NCBI RefSeq assembly: GCF_900113665.1
Contig: NZ_FOQD01000002.1
Coordinates: 340,588 to 404,587, forward strand
Length of the DNA stretch: 64,000 nucleotides
Reading direction: 5' to 3'
Origin: Planctomicrobium piriforme
GTDB taxonomy: Bacteria > Planctomycetota > Planctomycetia > Planctomycetales > Planctomycetaceae
The notes under the pieces were generated by a model, which searched no databases, was not told the origin of the DNA, and saw only the letters and a program-made list of their open reading frames with translations. Every line of letters begins with the position of its first letter. Within the stretch, counting starts at the first letter, position 1. Positions 27,094-35,642 of this stretch are shown piece by piece. The translations under genes were made by a program, and so were the position numbers.

Positions 27094-28863
27094 ATGGTTG
27101 AACCACGTTCCGGCGGTCGCCGCGCCGCTTCGACTTCACGCTCCCGCAATGGCGGCGCCGCGAAACAACTGACCGCCGCGGAGACCGGCATTCTCGATGC
27201 CCTGGGGAAATCTCAGGCGATGATCGAGTTTCAACTCGACGGCACCGTGCTCAATGCAAACGAAAACTTCCTGAACTTGATGGGCTACGAGCTCGACGAA
27301 GTTCGGGGACGAAATCACAACATGTTCGTCGACGCGGCCACGGCGGCCAGCCCGGAATACCGCGAATTCTGGGCCCGGCTCAACCGGGGTGAATTCAATG
27401 CCGCTCAATACAAACGGCTCGGCAAAGGAGGAAAGGAAGTCTGGATTCAGGCGACCTACAACCCCGTCCTCGACCGCTCCGGCAAGCCGATCAAGGTCGT
27501 GAAGTTCGCCGCGGACGTGACGGAATACGCCCGGGAGCAGGCCCGATCTCAGGCAACCGCGCAGCGGCTCCAGCAGATGGTCGAAAATGCCACCGTCCGA
27601 CTGATCATGGCGGACACCAACTGGAACATCGTCTATCTCAATCCGGCATCGCTCACGACGTTGCGGACTCTGCAGCACCTGCTCCCCTGCAGCGCTGACG
27701 AAATGCTGGGAAAATCGATCGACCTGTTTCACAAGAATCCCGCCTATCAGCGCGGCCTTCTGTCCGATCCCAGGAACCTGCCGCGCCGTGCCCAAATCAA
27801 ACTCGGAGACGAAATTCTCGATCTGAACGTCGTGGCAATCCGCGATGCGAAGGGCGCATACGCAGGCGCGATGATCAACTGGGAAGTCATTACCGAACAG
27901 GTCAAAGCCAAGGCCCGCGAAGAACAACTGGTCGCCAGCCAGCAGGCGGCGAAGGAAGATCTCGAAAACAAGGTCAGCATCCTGATGCAGGTGGTGACTG
28001 CGATGGCGAAGGGGGATCTCACGCGGCCGATCGACTTCTCTGGCACGGATGACCTGGGGCGTCTGGCGGAGGGGATCTCCGTCATGCAGCGGGATCTCCG
28101 CGAACTGATCCGCCAACTGGTCGATGCTTCCTCTCAGCAGACCGATGGGGCGCGGACGATTGCCGAAAGCGCCGCGAACCTGAGCGACGGGGCACAGACG
28201 CAGGCGGCGACCGTCGAAGAAATGAACGCTTCGATTGAGGAACTGACGCGGTCGATCCAAGTCATTTCGCAGAACGCCATCGACGCGAACGCCCAGGCGA
28301 AAGAATCCTCCTCTCTCGCCACTGCCGGCGAACAGGCGGTGACGGAAGCCGTGGGAGCGATGCGCCTGATTTCGAAGTCGAGCGAGCAGATCAGCGACAT
28401 CATTCAGGTCATCAGCGAGATTGCCAGCCAGACCAACCTGCTGGCGCTCAATGCGGCGATCGAAGCGGCTCGGGCCGGAGAGCATGGCCTCGGCTTTGCC
28501 GTGGTCGCAGACGAAGTCCGCAAACTGGCGGAACGCTCCAGCGAAGCTGCCAAGGAAATCACGCAGCTCATCAAAGAATCCACCCGTCGCGTTTCGGAAG
28601 GGGCCGAACGTTCGGAGAAGGTCGGGGAATCGCTGAAAGCGATCATGAACGCCGTCGGCAAAACCGCTGGCGGAATCTCCAAAATTGCGGAATCCACCGA
28701 CCTCCAGGTGGCCAGCGCGATGGAAGTTCGCGCGGCCATCAAGGCGGTCTCGGACACGACGGAATCCAACGCTGCCAGCTCGGAAGAACTCGCTGCCAGC
28801 GCCGAACAACTGGGAGCCCAGGCCTCCACTCTGCAGGATCTGGTGAGCCGCTTCAAAGCTTAA
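27094..28863 (+). CDS. Soluble methyl-accepting chemotaxis protein with two PAS domains
   Basis: 589 residues and no membrane helix, so a cytoplasmic receptor. A first PAS domain (about 32-145) has MIEFQLDGTVLNANENFLNLMGY and WIQATYNPVLDRSGK; a second (about 160-275) has ATVRLIMADTNWNIVYLNPAS. A HAMP-like helix pair (MAKGDLTRPIDFSGTDDLGRL) leads to the signalling domain, whose hairpin tip reads SQTNLLALNAAIEAARAG then GLGFAVVADEVRKLAERS. The C-terminus ends in SRFKA, with no CheR-tethering pentapeptide. CGGAGA precedes the ATG. It is the only receptor in the window; the PAS domains may bind a redox or small-molecule ligand. Confidence 0.96.
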   Translation: MVEPRSGGRRAASTSRSRNGGAAKQLTAAETGILDALGKSQAMIEFQLDGTVLNANENFLNLMGYELDEVRGRNHNMFVDAATAASPEYREFWARLNRGEFNAAQYKRLGKGGKEVWIQATYNPVLDRSGKPIKVVKFAADVTEYAREQARSQATAQRLQQMVENATVRLIMADTNWNIVYLNPASLTTLRTLQHLLPCSADEMLGKSIDLFHKNPAYQRGLLSDPRNLPRRAQIKLGDEILDLNVVAIRDAKGAYAGAMINWEVITEQVKAKAREEQLVASQQAAKEDLENKVSILMQVVTAMAKGDLTRPIDFSGTDDLGRLAEGISVMQRDLRELIRQLVDASSQQTDGARTIAESAANLSDGAQTQAATVEEMNASIEELTRSIQVISQNAIDANAQAKESSSLATAGEQAVTEAVGAMRLISKSSEQISDIIQVISEIASQTNLLALNAAIEAARAGEHGLGFAVVADEVRKLAERSSEAAKEITQLIKESTRRVSEGAERSEKVGESLKAIMNAVGKTAGGISKIAESTDLQVASAMEVRAAIKAVSDTTESNAASSEELAASAEQLGAQASTLQDLVSRFKA

Positions 28864-28917
28864 GGTCGTTTCGAAAATTGAGTTCAAACGAAGTGCGTGA
28901 CCGCAGGAAGCAGTGAC

Positions 28918-29739
28918 ATGGATCTCACTCTGGAGGAGTTCAGGAAATTTGAAACGTTGATTTACCAGATCAGCGGCATCCGGTTGCAGGAAAGCAAACA
29001 GTCGCTGCTGACAAATCGCCTTCGTCGGCGATTGAAAGCACTGGGACTGGCGGATTTCAAGACCTATTACCGTCTCCTCAGCTCGCCAGAGGGGAGTTCA
29101 GAAATGGCCGAGTTTCTGAATGTGGTGACGACGAACGAAACTTCATTTTTCCGGACAGAAAAGCACTTCGAATGGCTGCGGACCGAGTTTCTGCCAGAAT
29201 GCATTCGCGATGCCACGCGGGGACTGCGCAGCAAACGGCTCCGTATCTGGTCGGCGGCCAGCAGTACGGGAGAAGAGGCCTACTCCATCGCCCTCTGTCT
29301 GGCCGAAAACCAGTTGCGGCTCGGCGGCTGGCAACTGGAGATCGTCGGCACTGACATTTCCGAAGATGTCCTGCAGCGGGCCCGCGAAGGGGTTTATAAA
29401 ACAAGTTCACTCGAAGGCATGGATGAGAAGCAGTTGCGGCGGTACTTCACCGCAATGCCGGACCATCAGCACATGTGCGTCAAACCGGCCCTCGCGAATC
29501 AGGTGACCTTCAAAAAGCACAATCTATTGAACGCCTGGACCGCGGAGCCGTTCGACTGCATTTTTTTGAGGAACGTCCTGATCTACTTTGATCGGGCGTC
29601 GAAGGCGGTTGTTTTGCGGCATATTCGTAACGCTCTGAGCAGCCGGGGCTTTCTGGTCCTGGGGCCCTCCGAAGGAGTTTTTGACATGTTGGACGGATTC
29701 GAAAAGGTCAACACGTTCCTGTATCGCAAACAGGATTGA
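28918..29739 (+). CDS. cheR: CheR chemoreceptor glutamate methyltransferase
   Basis: 273 residues. The N-terminal all-alpha CheR domain (LEEFRKFETLIYQISGIRL, TNRLRRRLKALG) is followed by the SAM-binding part: VVTTNETSFFRTEKHF, RIWSAASSTGEEAYSIAL, EIVGTDISEDVLQRAREGVY, FDCIFLRNVLIYFD and LVLGPSEGVFDML. It methylates receptor glutamates for adaptation. ATG at 28918 has AGGAAG seven bases upstream; a GTG at 28897 is less well placed. The gene starts 54 bases after the receptor and ends 6 bases before CheA. Confidence 0.97.
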   Translation: MDLTLEEFRKFETLIYQISGIRLQESKQSLLTNRLRRRLKALGLADFKTYYRLLSSPEGSSEMAEFLNVVTTNETSFFRTEKHFEWLRTEFLPECIRDATRGLRSKRLRIWSAASSTGEEAYSIALCLAENQLRLGGWQLEIVGTDISEDVLQRAREGVYKTSSLEGMDEKQLRRYFTAMPDHQHMCVKPALANQVTFKKHNLLNAWTAEPFDCIFLRNVLIYFDRASKAVVLRHIRNALSSRGFLVLGPSEGVFDMLDGFEKVNTFLYRKQD

Positions 29740-29745
29740 AGGCGC

Positions 29746-32088
29746 ATGGCAGACAACCTTTCATCTTCTGCCGACGGAGGCTCGTTCCACGGGGACGAAC
29801 TGGACGAGTACCGGCAGGTCTATCTCGACGAGACTGACGAAGAGCTCGAAAGTCTGGTGCAGGCCCTCCTCACACTCGAAGAAGACCCGCAGAATGGTAA
29901 TGCGCTGAACGAAGCGTTTCGCCTGCTGCACACGATGAAGGGAACCTCAGGGCTGATGGGTTATCTCGGGGTCAGCGAACTGACGCATCAACTCGAAAGC
30001 CGCTTCGAAAAAATCCGCTCGCACGAAGAAACCCTGACCCGCGAATTGATGAATCTGGTCCTGAAGGCGACCGACTTTCTGCGGACCTTCATTGAAGAAC
30101 TGCGAAAAGGGGGCAACCCCAGCGATGACGCGTCGGCCTTGATTGAGGAACTGAACCGACTCGGCCAGGCTCCGGCGGCGGTTTCCACTGCGCCGGCCAA
30201 ATCAGTCCCTTCACCCTCGACCCGCACGCTGGGTGGAGCGTTTCGGGTGCGCGTGAAATTCATCGCTGGCCTGCAACTTGCCGACCTGAAAGCCCGGCTC
30301 ATCCTCGCACGGCTGGCAAACCTGGGTGAAGTGATCGGTTCGGAACCGTCCATTGAAGACGTCACCAGCCTCGACGATCTGACGCAGTTCACGATCCTGT
30401 TTTCGAGCGACCGCGATGCGGCCGAGATTCGCAAGATCGCCAGTGTGGATGGCGTGGAAAGCATCGAAATCCTACCAGGTCTGATGGAGATGGCAGTCGA
30501 AGAACGGCGGCCGCCTGCGGTCGAGATTTCGCAAGATTCATTCAGTCCGCCTGCCGTGATGGAGAGCATCGTCACCCCCGCGCCGCAGACTGACGCCGAG
30601 ATCACGCCTGACTTGCCGCCTGAAGCAGAGACCGCGCGCCGGGCTGCCGCAGAAACGGTTCGGGTCGAAGTGCATCGACTGGATCGGCTGATGAACCTGA
30701 CCGGCGAACTGCTGGTGACAAATGCTCATTTCGCACAGCTCACCCAGGAAATGTTGCCGCTCTTCAAACGCGGGAGCTTCAACAGCAAGGTCAAGGATTT
30801 AAGCGATCGGTTGCGGCAGCGCTTGAGCGGGTTGCCTGGTCAGGGGGGCTCTCGCGGTCCAACTGACCTGCTGGCCGAGTTCGCGGAAGACCTCGATCTG
30901 CTCGAACGGCTGACGGTGCGCTGGGAAGAAGGACGCAGCCGCTTCACGCAAATCGCCGAAACGGTCGATCAACTTTCCCGCGTCTCCAACAACCTGCAGA
31001 AGCGGGTACTCGACACCCGCATGGTGCCCGTCGGTCCCCTTTTCAATCGTTTCAAACGCGTGGTGCGGGATCTGGCAGCGGAACGAGACAAGCAGGTCCA
31101 GCTTGTCATTCGCGGCGAGCGGACCGAACTCGATAAACGCATGATCGATGAGCTGGGCGACCCCTTGCTGCATCTGATGCGAAACTCCATCGATCACGGT
31201 CTGGAAACCAGCTCGGAACGGCAGCGGCTCGGGAAACCCGAAGTCGGGACGATCGTGCTGGAAGCCGCTCACCGGGGCAACAATGTTTTCATTCAGATCA
31301 GCGACGACGGCGCAGGACTGAATATCGCCAAGATCCGGCAACGCATCCTCGAACGGGGTCTGCTGAGCTCTGCGGAACTCGAAACCTATTCCGAATCGCA
31401 GATCGTCGACTTCATCTGGCGTCCCGGTTTCAGCACCGCCAAACAGATCACGGATATCTCCGGCCGCGGCGTCGGCATGGACATCGTCAAGAACCGCATC
31501 AGTGAACTCAGCGGCAGCATCGAGGTGCGCACGGAGGCCCAGCGCGGAACAACATTCTCAATTCGACTCCCCCTCACGCTGGCGATTATTCGCAGCCTGA
31601 TGATTCGCTTTCACGAAGGAATTTATTCGATTCCCCTCGATGACGTGCGAGAAATTGTGTTCATGCCCTGGGACAGAATCCACACCGTGCATCATCGCCA
31701 GACCATTGAAGTCCGCGGGCAGTTCATTCCGCTCGCGCGGATGGATACGATTTTTACCTGGAATGATTTGTCGGCCACCTCACAGGCGACCGGCCCGACG
31801 GCAACGCTCGCTGCGGAGACGAATTCTGCGCCTACCCACGGCGTGAACGTCGTCATTTTGCAATCGTCCGGTCGCACGTTAGGCTTGTGCGTCGATGAGT
31901 TGCTGGGCGGAGCCAATATCGTCATCAAGTCGCTGACGGAAAACTTCAAGAACATCTTTGGGCTGTCGGGAGCGAGCGTGAAGGGGGACGGCACCGTCTG
32001 CCTGATGCTCGATACGGCGGCGATCTTCGAACTTGCCGCTCGCCAGACGAAAGCTCCTTCGTCAGCATCCCCCGAACGCGTCTCGTAA
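29746..32088 (+). CDS. cheA: CheA chemotaxis histidine kinase
   Basis: 780 residues in the order HPt, P2-like, dimerisation, ATPase, CheW-like. The phosphorylated His is His62 in LLHTMKGTSGLMGYLG. A P2-like domain covers about 163-250. TVRVEVHRLDRLMNLTGELL starts the dimerisation helix. The ATPase has the N box HLMRNSIDHGLE, ISDDGAGLN and DISGRGVGMDIVKNRI. The end reads LGLCVDELLGGANIVIKSL. No receiver domain is fused, in line with the separate CheY and CheB genes. A GAAGG ribosome site overlaps the end of cheR. It should phosphorylate the CheY at 33490 and CheB at 33867. Confidence 0.97.
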   Translation: MADNLSSSADGGSFHGDELDEYRQVYLDETDEELESLVQALLTLEEDPQNGNALNEAFRLLHTMKGTSGLMGYLGVSELTHQLESRFEKIRSHEETLTRELMNLVLKATDFLRTFIEELRKGGNPSDDASALIEELNRLGQAPAAVSTAPAKSVPSPSTRTLGGAFRVRVKFIAGLQLADLKARLILARLANLGEVIGSEPSIEDVTSLDDLTQFTILFSSDRDAAEIRKIASVDGVESIEILPGLMEMAVEERRPPAVEISQDSFSPPAVMESIVTPAPQTDAEITPDLPPEAETARRAAAETVRVEVHRLDRLMNLTGELLVTNAHFAQLTQEMLPLFKRGSFNSKVKDLSDRLRQRLSGLPGQGGSRGPTDLLAEFAEDLDLLERLTVRWEEGRSRFTQIAETVDQLSRVSNNLQKRVLDTRMVPVGPLFNRFKRVVRDLAAERDKQVQLVIRGERTELDKRMIDELGDPLLHLMRNSIDHGLETSSERQRLGKPEVGTIVLEAAHRGNNVFIQISDDGAGLNIAKIRQRILERGLLSSAELETYSESQIVDFIWRPGFSTAKQITDISGRGVGMDIVKNRISELSGSIEVRTEAQRGTTFSIRLPLTLAIIRSLMIRFHEGIYSIPLDDVREIVFMPWDRIHTVHHRQTIEVRGQFIPLARMDTIFTWNDLSATSQATGPTATLAAETNSAPTHGVNVVILQSSGRTLGLCVDELLGGANIVIKSLTENFKNIFGLSGASVKGDGTVCLMLDTAAIFELAARQTKAPSSASPERVS

Positions 32089-32109
32089 CCGATCACCCTG
32101 GAATTCATT

Positions 32110-32745
32110 GTGCCTCCTGAAGATGATCGGCTGAATCCAGCCCAGTTGATTCGACTTCGCGAGGCCTTCGCCTGCGGCGCTGCCGATGCGTCGTCCGCGC
32201 TGGCGGTCTGGGTGAATGTTCCGGCTCTCGTCAGCATCGAAGCGGTCGAACAACTGACGCCCGCACAAGCGGTGGATGTTCTCGGCGATGCCGAAACGCC
32301 GATCTGCTGCTGCGCGATGTCGATCGAGGGACCGCTCTCAGGCTCGCTCCTGCTGGCGTTTGACGATCCGTGCGGCTGGGCGCTGGCCGATCTCGTGCTG
32401 GGTCTCCCTGCCGGCTCCTCGTCGTCCTGGAACGAACTGGAACGCTCGGCGGCGCTGGAATCGACGAACATCATCGGGACGAACTATTCCAACGGACTGG
32501 CGAACTACCTGGCGACGGCCGCAGGCGAGGCGCTGGAAATGATCCCTGCCCCGCCCCTCTTCCAGCGAGACTTTGCACAAAGCATTCTGGAATTCGCCCT
32601 GATGGGACAGGTGGCGGAACAGACTTCGGTCCTCATCGCCCATGCCCGATTCGAGATTCAGGACCGCTCGCTGTTGTGGCGATTGCTGTTTGTTCCCAAT
32701 GCCGACTCGCTGCAGCGCCTGGGCCAGCTGCTGTCCGCGAATTGA
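32110..32745 (+). CDS. CheC-like phosphatase
   Basis: 211 residues starting with GTG. The stretch NELERSAALESTNIIG matches the CheC/CheX active-site pattern (D/S)xxxExxN with Ser113, Glu117 and Asn120, followed by a Pro 26 residues on. Only one copy of the motif is seen; classical CheC has two. The flanking MSIEGPLSGSLLLAFDDPCG is the usual beta strand pair. It should remove phosphate from CheY-P. CheD, which follows directly, is the known partner and regulator of CheC, which strengthens the call. A CheX-type protein is the main alternative. Confidence 0.82.
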   Translation: MPPEDDRLNPAQLIRLREAFACGAADASSALAVWVNVPALVSIEAVEQLTPAQAVDVLGDAETPICCCAMSIEGPLSGSLLLAFDDPCGWALADLVLGLPAGSSSSWNELERSAALESTNIIGTNYSNGLANYLATAAGEALEMIPAPPLFQRDFAQSILEFALMGQVAEQTSVLIAHARFEIQDRSLLWRLLFVPNADSLQRLGQLLSAN

Positions 32746-32759
32746 AAGTATCCCTCGGC

Positions 32760-33260
32760 ATGATCGACGGCGGCGAACGTCTGCAGCTTGTGACCACCGG
32801 AGAGGCTGTCGTCAAAATTGGCGAACTCGGCCTGGCAGGCGGTGCAGGCGTGCTGCGGACGTTGCTGGGATCCTGCATTGGGTTGTGCGTCTATGACCGC
32901 CAGCGGCGCATCGGCGGCCTGGCGCATATCGTGTTGCCTGACTCTCATGGACGTCAGGATTCGCTGGGGAAATACGCCGACACGGCTGTGCCTGAGCTGA
33001 TCCGGCAGATCACGCTGGCAGGAGGACGCGCCGGGTCGCTGAATGCGAAAATCGCCGGCGGCGCCGATATGTTCGCCGCTGCTAAAACAATGACCGTCGG
33101 CAGCCAGAATCGCACGGCCGTACTCGCGTGCCTGAAGCTGCGAGACATTCCTGTCCTGAAGGATCACTGCGGAGGAGAACAGGGCCGCCGCATGTACTTT
33201 TTTCCTGAGACAGGTCGAGTCCGCATCGAAATCGTCGGACAGGAACCGGTCGACCTCTGA
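32760..33260 (+). CDS. cheD: CheD receptor glutamine deamidase
   Basis: 166 residues, the usual CheD size. The catalytic Cys39 lies in LRTLLGSCIGLCVYD and His56 in IGGLAHIVLP, in the spacing known for CheD. KIAGGADMF and DHCGGEQGRRMYFFPETGRVRI are further family marks. CheD deamidates receptor glutamines and binds CheC. ATG at 32760 is used here; a TTG at 32742, overlapping the cheC stop, is in frame and would add six residues with coupled translation. Confidence 0.95.
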   Translation: MIDGGERLQLVTTGEAVVKIGELGLAGGAGVLRTLLGSCIGLCVYDRQRRIGGLAHIVLPDSHGRQDSLGKYADTAVPELIRQITLAGGRAGSLNAKIAGGADMFAAAKTMTVGSQNRTAVLACLKLRDIPVLKDHCGGEQGRRMYFFPETGRVRIEIVGQEPVDL

Positions 33261-33284
33261 GAGTCAGTTTTCAAACTCCCCACG

Positions 33285-33300
33285 CCCCGGCACTCCGGGG
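33285..33300. repeat. GC-rich hairpin in the cheD-cheY gap
   Basis: CCCCGG-CACT-CCGGGG forms a perfect 6-base stem with a 4-base loop, 24 bases after the cheD stop, followed by a purine-rich GAGAGGGGCCGGGGGTGAGG. No T-run follows, so it is not a standard intrinsic terminator. Similar G/C-rich hairpins with GGGGTGAGGGG flanks are scattered in many planctomycete genomes, so a dispersed REP-like element is the likelier reading. The rest of the 229-base gap shows nothing else. Confidence 0.45.
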
Positions 33301-33489
33301 AGAGGGGCCGGGGGTGAGGGGGCGAATTGTCATTCAACGCATCGATTTCACAGCCCGATCAACTTGTACCAATCGCATTTGAAGTGAGTTACTGAGGCGG
33401 ACCATCGGTCTCAAGAGCTTTTGAGTTGGTGATTTGATATACCAGAACCGTCGGCCATTTGACCTGGCCGGCTTGATCCCGGGGAAGAC

Positions 33490-33861
33490 ATGTCTGCCAA
33501 TCGACTGATGATCGTCGACGATGCCTTGATTATGCGCATGAAGATCAAACAGATTGCGCTGGCGGCAGGCTGGCAGGTGGTGGCCGAGGCCGACGACGGT
33601 AAGGCCGCCGTGGAACGCTATCAGGAACATCGTCCTGATCTGGTCACCCTCGATGTCGTGATGCCGCACCAGGACGGCCCGGACACGCTGCGGGAAATTC
33701 TCGGCATCAACCCCGAGGCCCGGATCGTCATGGTCAGCGCCGTGAACCAGAAGGCAAAACTGGTCGAGTGCATCAGCGCTGGAGCGATTGACTTCATCGT
33801 CAAGCCGTTCGATCCGCAGCGTCTGAAAGAGTTCTTCGAAAAACAGCTCATTTCGAACTGA
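33490..33861 (+). CDS. cheY: CheY-type single-domain response regulator
   Basis: 123 residues forming one receiver domain. The acidic pair is Asp10-Asp11 (MIVDDALIM), the phosphoacceptor is Asp55 in LVTLDVVMPHQDG, and Lys105 is in FIVKPFD. A Ser in MVSAVN is the switch residue. GGGGAAG precedes the ATG. It should be phosphorylated by CheA and dephosphorylated by the CheC-like protein. Its target cannot be told, since no motor gene is near. Confidence 0.96.
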   Translation: MSANRLMIVDDALIMRMKIKQIALAAGWQVVAEADDGKAAVERYQEHRPDLVTLDVVMPHQDGPDTLREILGINPEARIVMVSAVNQKAKLVECISAGAIDFIVKPFDPQRLKEFFEKQLISN

Positions 33862-33866
33862 CCATC

Positions 33867-34922
33867 ATGGCCGATCGAGTCCCCATTGTCGTGGTCGACG
33901 ATTCGGCCCTGTTTCGCTGCCTGATCCGCGACGCCTTGCGGGAGATTCCCGGCGCATCGGTCATCGGCAATGCCGACTCCGGCGCAGCGGCCATCGAAAA
34001 GATCGCTGAACTCAATCCCGAAGTGGTCACGCTCGATGTCGAGATGCCCGGCATGAGCGGCATCGACGTGCTGCGGGAAATGAAACGCCGTTCGCTCCGG
34101 ACCAGAGTCATCATGGTGAGCCGGTTGACCGATGCCGGCGCTCAGGTGACGACCGAATCACTGCTCGAAGGTGCGTTCGATTTTGTCCTCAAGCCCTCAG
34201 GCCCCAACCCTGCCGAGAACCGCCAACAACTCAAACTGGCGCTCGCGGATAAAATCGCGGCGGTGCTGGCGTCCCGAGACGACGAACCTGGACCGATCCG
34301 CCAGGCCCCTTCCCGGCCTTCCCGCAGCGATGCCCCGACCCGCTGTGACGCACTCCTGATTGGCACATCGACAGGCGGCCCCGATGCCCTGCGACGCGTG
34401 TTGCCGCTGCTGCCGCAGGACTTTCCGGTGCCGGTCCTGGTGGTGCAGCACATGCCGGCGCAATACACGAAAAGCCTGGCGACCCGACTCGACAGCTTGT
34501 GCCCGCTGCATGTCGTCGAGGCGGAACATCGGCAACGCGTGGAACCGGGCACCATCTACATCGCCCCAGGCGGTTGGCACATGCAGGTGGCACGACCAGA
34601 TCCGGATCGGGTGCTGATCAATCTCACCGATGATCCGCCTGAACATGGCTCGCGTCCGTCGGTCGATGTCCTCTTTCGTTCGGCGGTCAATGTTTACGGA
34701 CCGCGCGCGTTGGGAGTCATTCTGACCGGCATGGGCCGGGACGGCGCGGCAGGATGCGCCGCACTCAAATCCGCAGGCGGACGCGTTATTGCCCAGCATC
34801 ACGAGGGCTGCGTCGTCTATGGCATGCCGAAAGCGGTCGTCGAAGCGGGTCTGGCAGACTTCTGCCTGCCGCTGGATCGGGTGTCCGACGCCATCCTGCG
34901 TCAAACAGGCCGGTTCAGTTGA
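33867..34922 (+). CDS. cheB: CheB chemoreceptor methylesterase
   Basis: 351 residues: an N-terminal receiver domain with Asp57 in VVTLDVEMPGMSG and Lys109 in VLKPSG, a linker rich in Arg/Pro, and the methylesterase domain with the triad Ser168 (LIGTSTGG), His195 (VVQHMPAQY) and Asp292 (GMGRDGAAG). It removes receptor methyl groups once phosphorylated by CheA. It begins five bases after the cheY stop and is the last gene of the operon. The convergent gene at 34929 ends only six bases away, with no visible terminator between. Confidence 0.97.
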   Translation: MADRVPIVVVDDSALFRCLIRDALREIPGASVIGNADSGAAAIEKIAELNPEVVTLDVEMPGMSGIDVLREMKRRSLRTRVIMVSRLTDAGAQVTTESLLEGAFDFVLKPSGPNPAENRQQLKLALADKIAAVLASRDDEPGPIRQAPSRPSRSDAPTRCDALLIGTSTGGPDALRRVLPLLPQDFPVPVLVVQHMPAQYTKSLATRLDSLCPLHVVEAEHRQRVEPGTIYIAPGGWHMQVARPDPDRVLINLTDDPPEHGSRPSVDVLFRSAVNVYGPRALGVILTGMGRDGAAGCAALKSAGGRVIAQHHEGCVVYGMPKAVVEAGLADFCLPLDRVSDAILRQTGRFS

Positions 34923-34928
34923 GATGTC

Positions 34929-35642
34929 TCAGTAGGCCTGCGTCGGCGCGTACGGCTGATAGGCCAAGACTTCTTGTACCGTTTCTGGCCGAAAGTAATT
35001 GTTCATCTGCATCCACAGATCGCCGTCGGTTTGTTCTCGCACTTCCTTGCGCCGTACCGCTCGCAACATGAGTCGCCAACCCTCCGCATGGGCTCGCGCA
35101 TCCCGATGGAAAGAGCCGAATCCCATCTTCACGAGTTCACCAGGCCGCACCTGACGACGTTCCAGTTTCCCAGTGGCAATCATGCGCTCGATCGCCTGGT
35201 TGTAGAGCACCTGTTGTGGATGGCCTGGCGGGTAGTCTGGCAGTTCGATCGGACCGGTCACATACTCCGTCAATGACACATCTCCAAAGACGCAGATGAT
35301 CGTCTCGCGCTGTCGAACTTCTGCATTCGCATTCTGATAGTCCGGCCCGTTCCCGTCGGGACGCGGCGGAATCATGTCAGAGTGCCAGCCCAGCAATTGA
35401 TGCAGCGGATACCAGCCTTCGCGCAGCCAGGCGAGCTTGGAGCGTATCATTAAGTCGGGATCCTCGCGCCAATCTTCCGGCAAGTGTTCCACAAACGCCT
35501 GCGTGGCAGCCCCTCCCCATTGGAGAGCTTCATCACGAGTTGCACGAAAGAGATTGCGTTCTTCAGCAATCACATGTTGCGGAAGATCCGGAGCCAGCGC
35601 GACGGTTTGAAAGTTCGACTGAAAAAGCATGTGGATGCTCAC
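34929..35642 (-). CDS. Putative 2-oxoglutarate/Fe(II)-oxygenase-like protein
   Basis: 237 residues, family not recognised by name. The chain has GWHSDMIPPRPDG (His87, Asp89) and, about 90 residues on, PGELVKMGFGSFHRDARAHA then EGWRLMLR (His179, Arg190). An HxD...H...R arrangement with PG.L before the distal His is the pattern of the double-stranded beta-helix 2OG/Fe(II) oxygenases. It is a paralogue of the gene before it (35639-36274). The start is GTG at 35640-35642, sharing GTGA with the stop of that gene; ATG at 35630 is the alternative. It ends the operon led by a PepSY gene. Function is inferred only. Confidence 0.72.
   Translation of the reverse strand: MSIHMLFQSNFQTVALAPDLPQHVIAEERNLFRATRDEALQWGGAATQAFVEHLPEDWREDPDLMIRSKLAWLREGWYPLHQLLGWHSDMIPPRPDGNGPDYQNANAEVRQRETIICVFGDVSLTEYVTGPIELPDYPPGHPQQVLYNQAIERMIATGKLERRQVRPGELVKMGFGSFHRDARAHAEGWRLMLRAVRRKEVREQTDGDLWMQMNNYFRPETVQEVLAYQPYAPTQAY

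Noticed and set aside
27136..28887. A 583-codon open frame on the minus strand opposite the receptor gene
   Set aside because: It is a mirror of the receptor's strong third-position GC bias; its translation is rich in Arg, Phe and His with no domain, and the plus-strand gene is certain.
32370..33260. A 296-residue version of CheD reaching back into the cheC gene
   Set aside because: Only the last 166 residues match CheD; the extra part reads cheC in the wrong frame.
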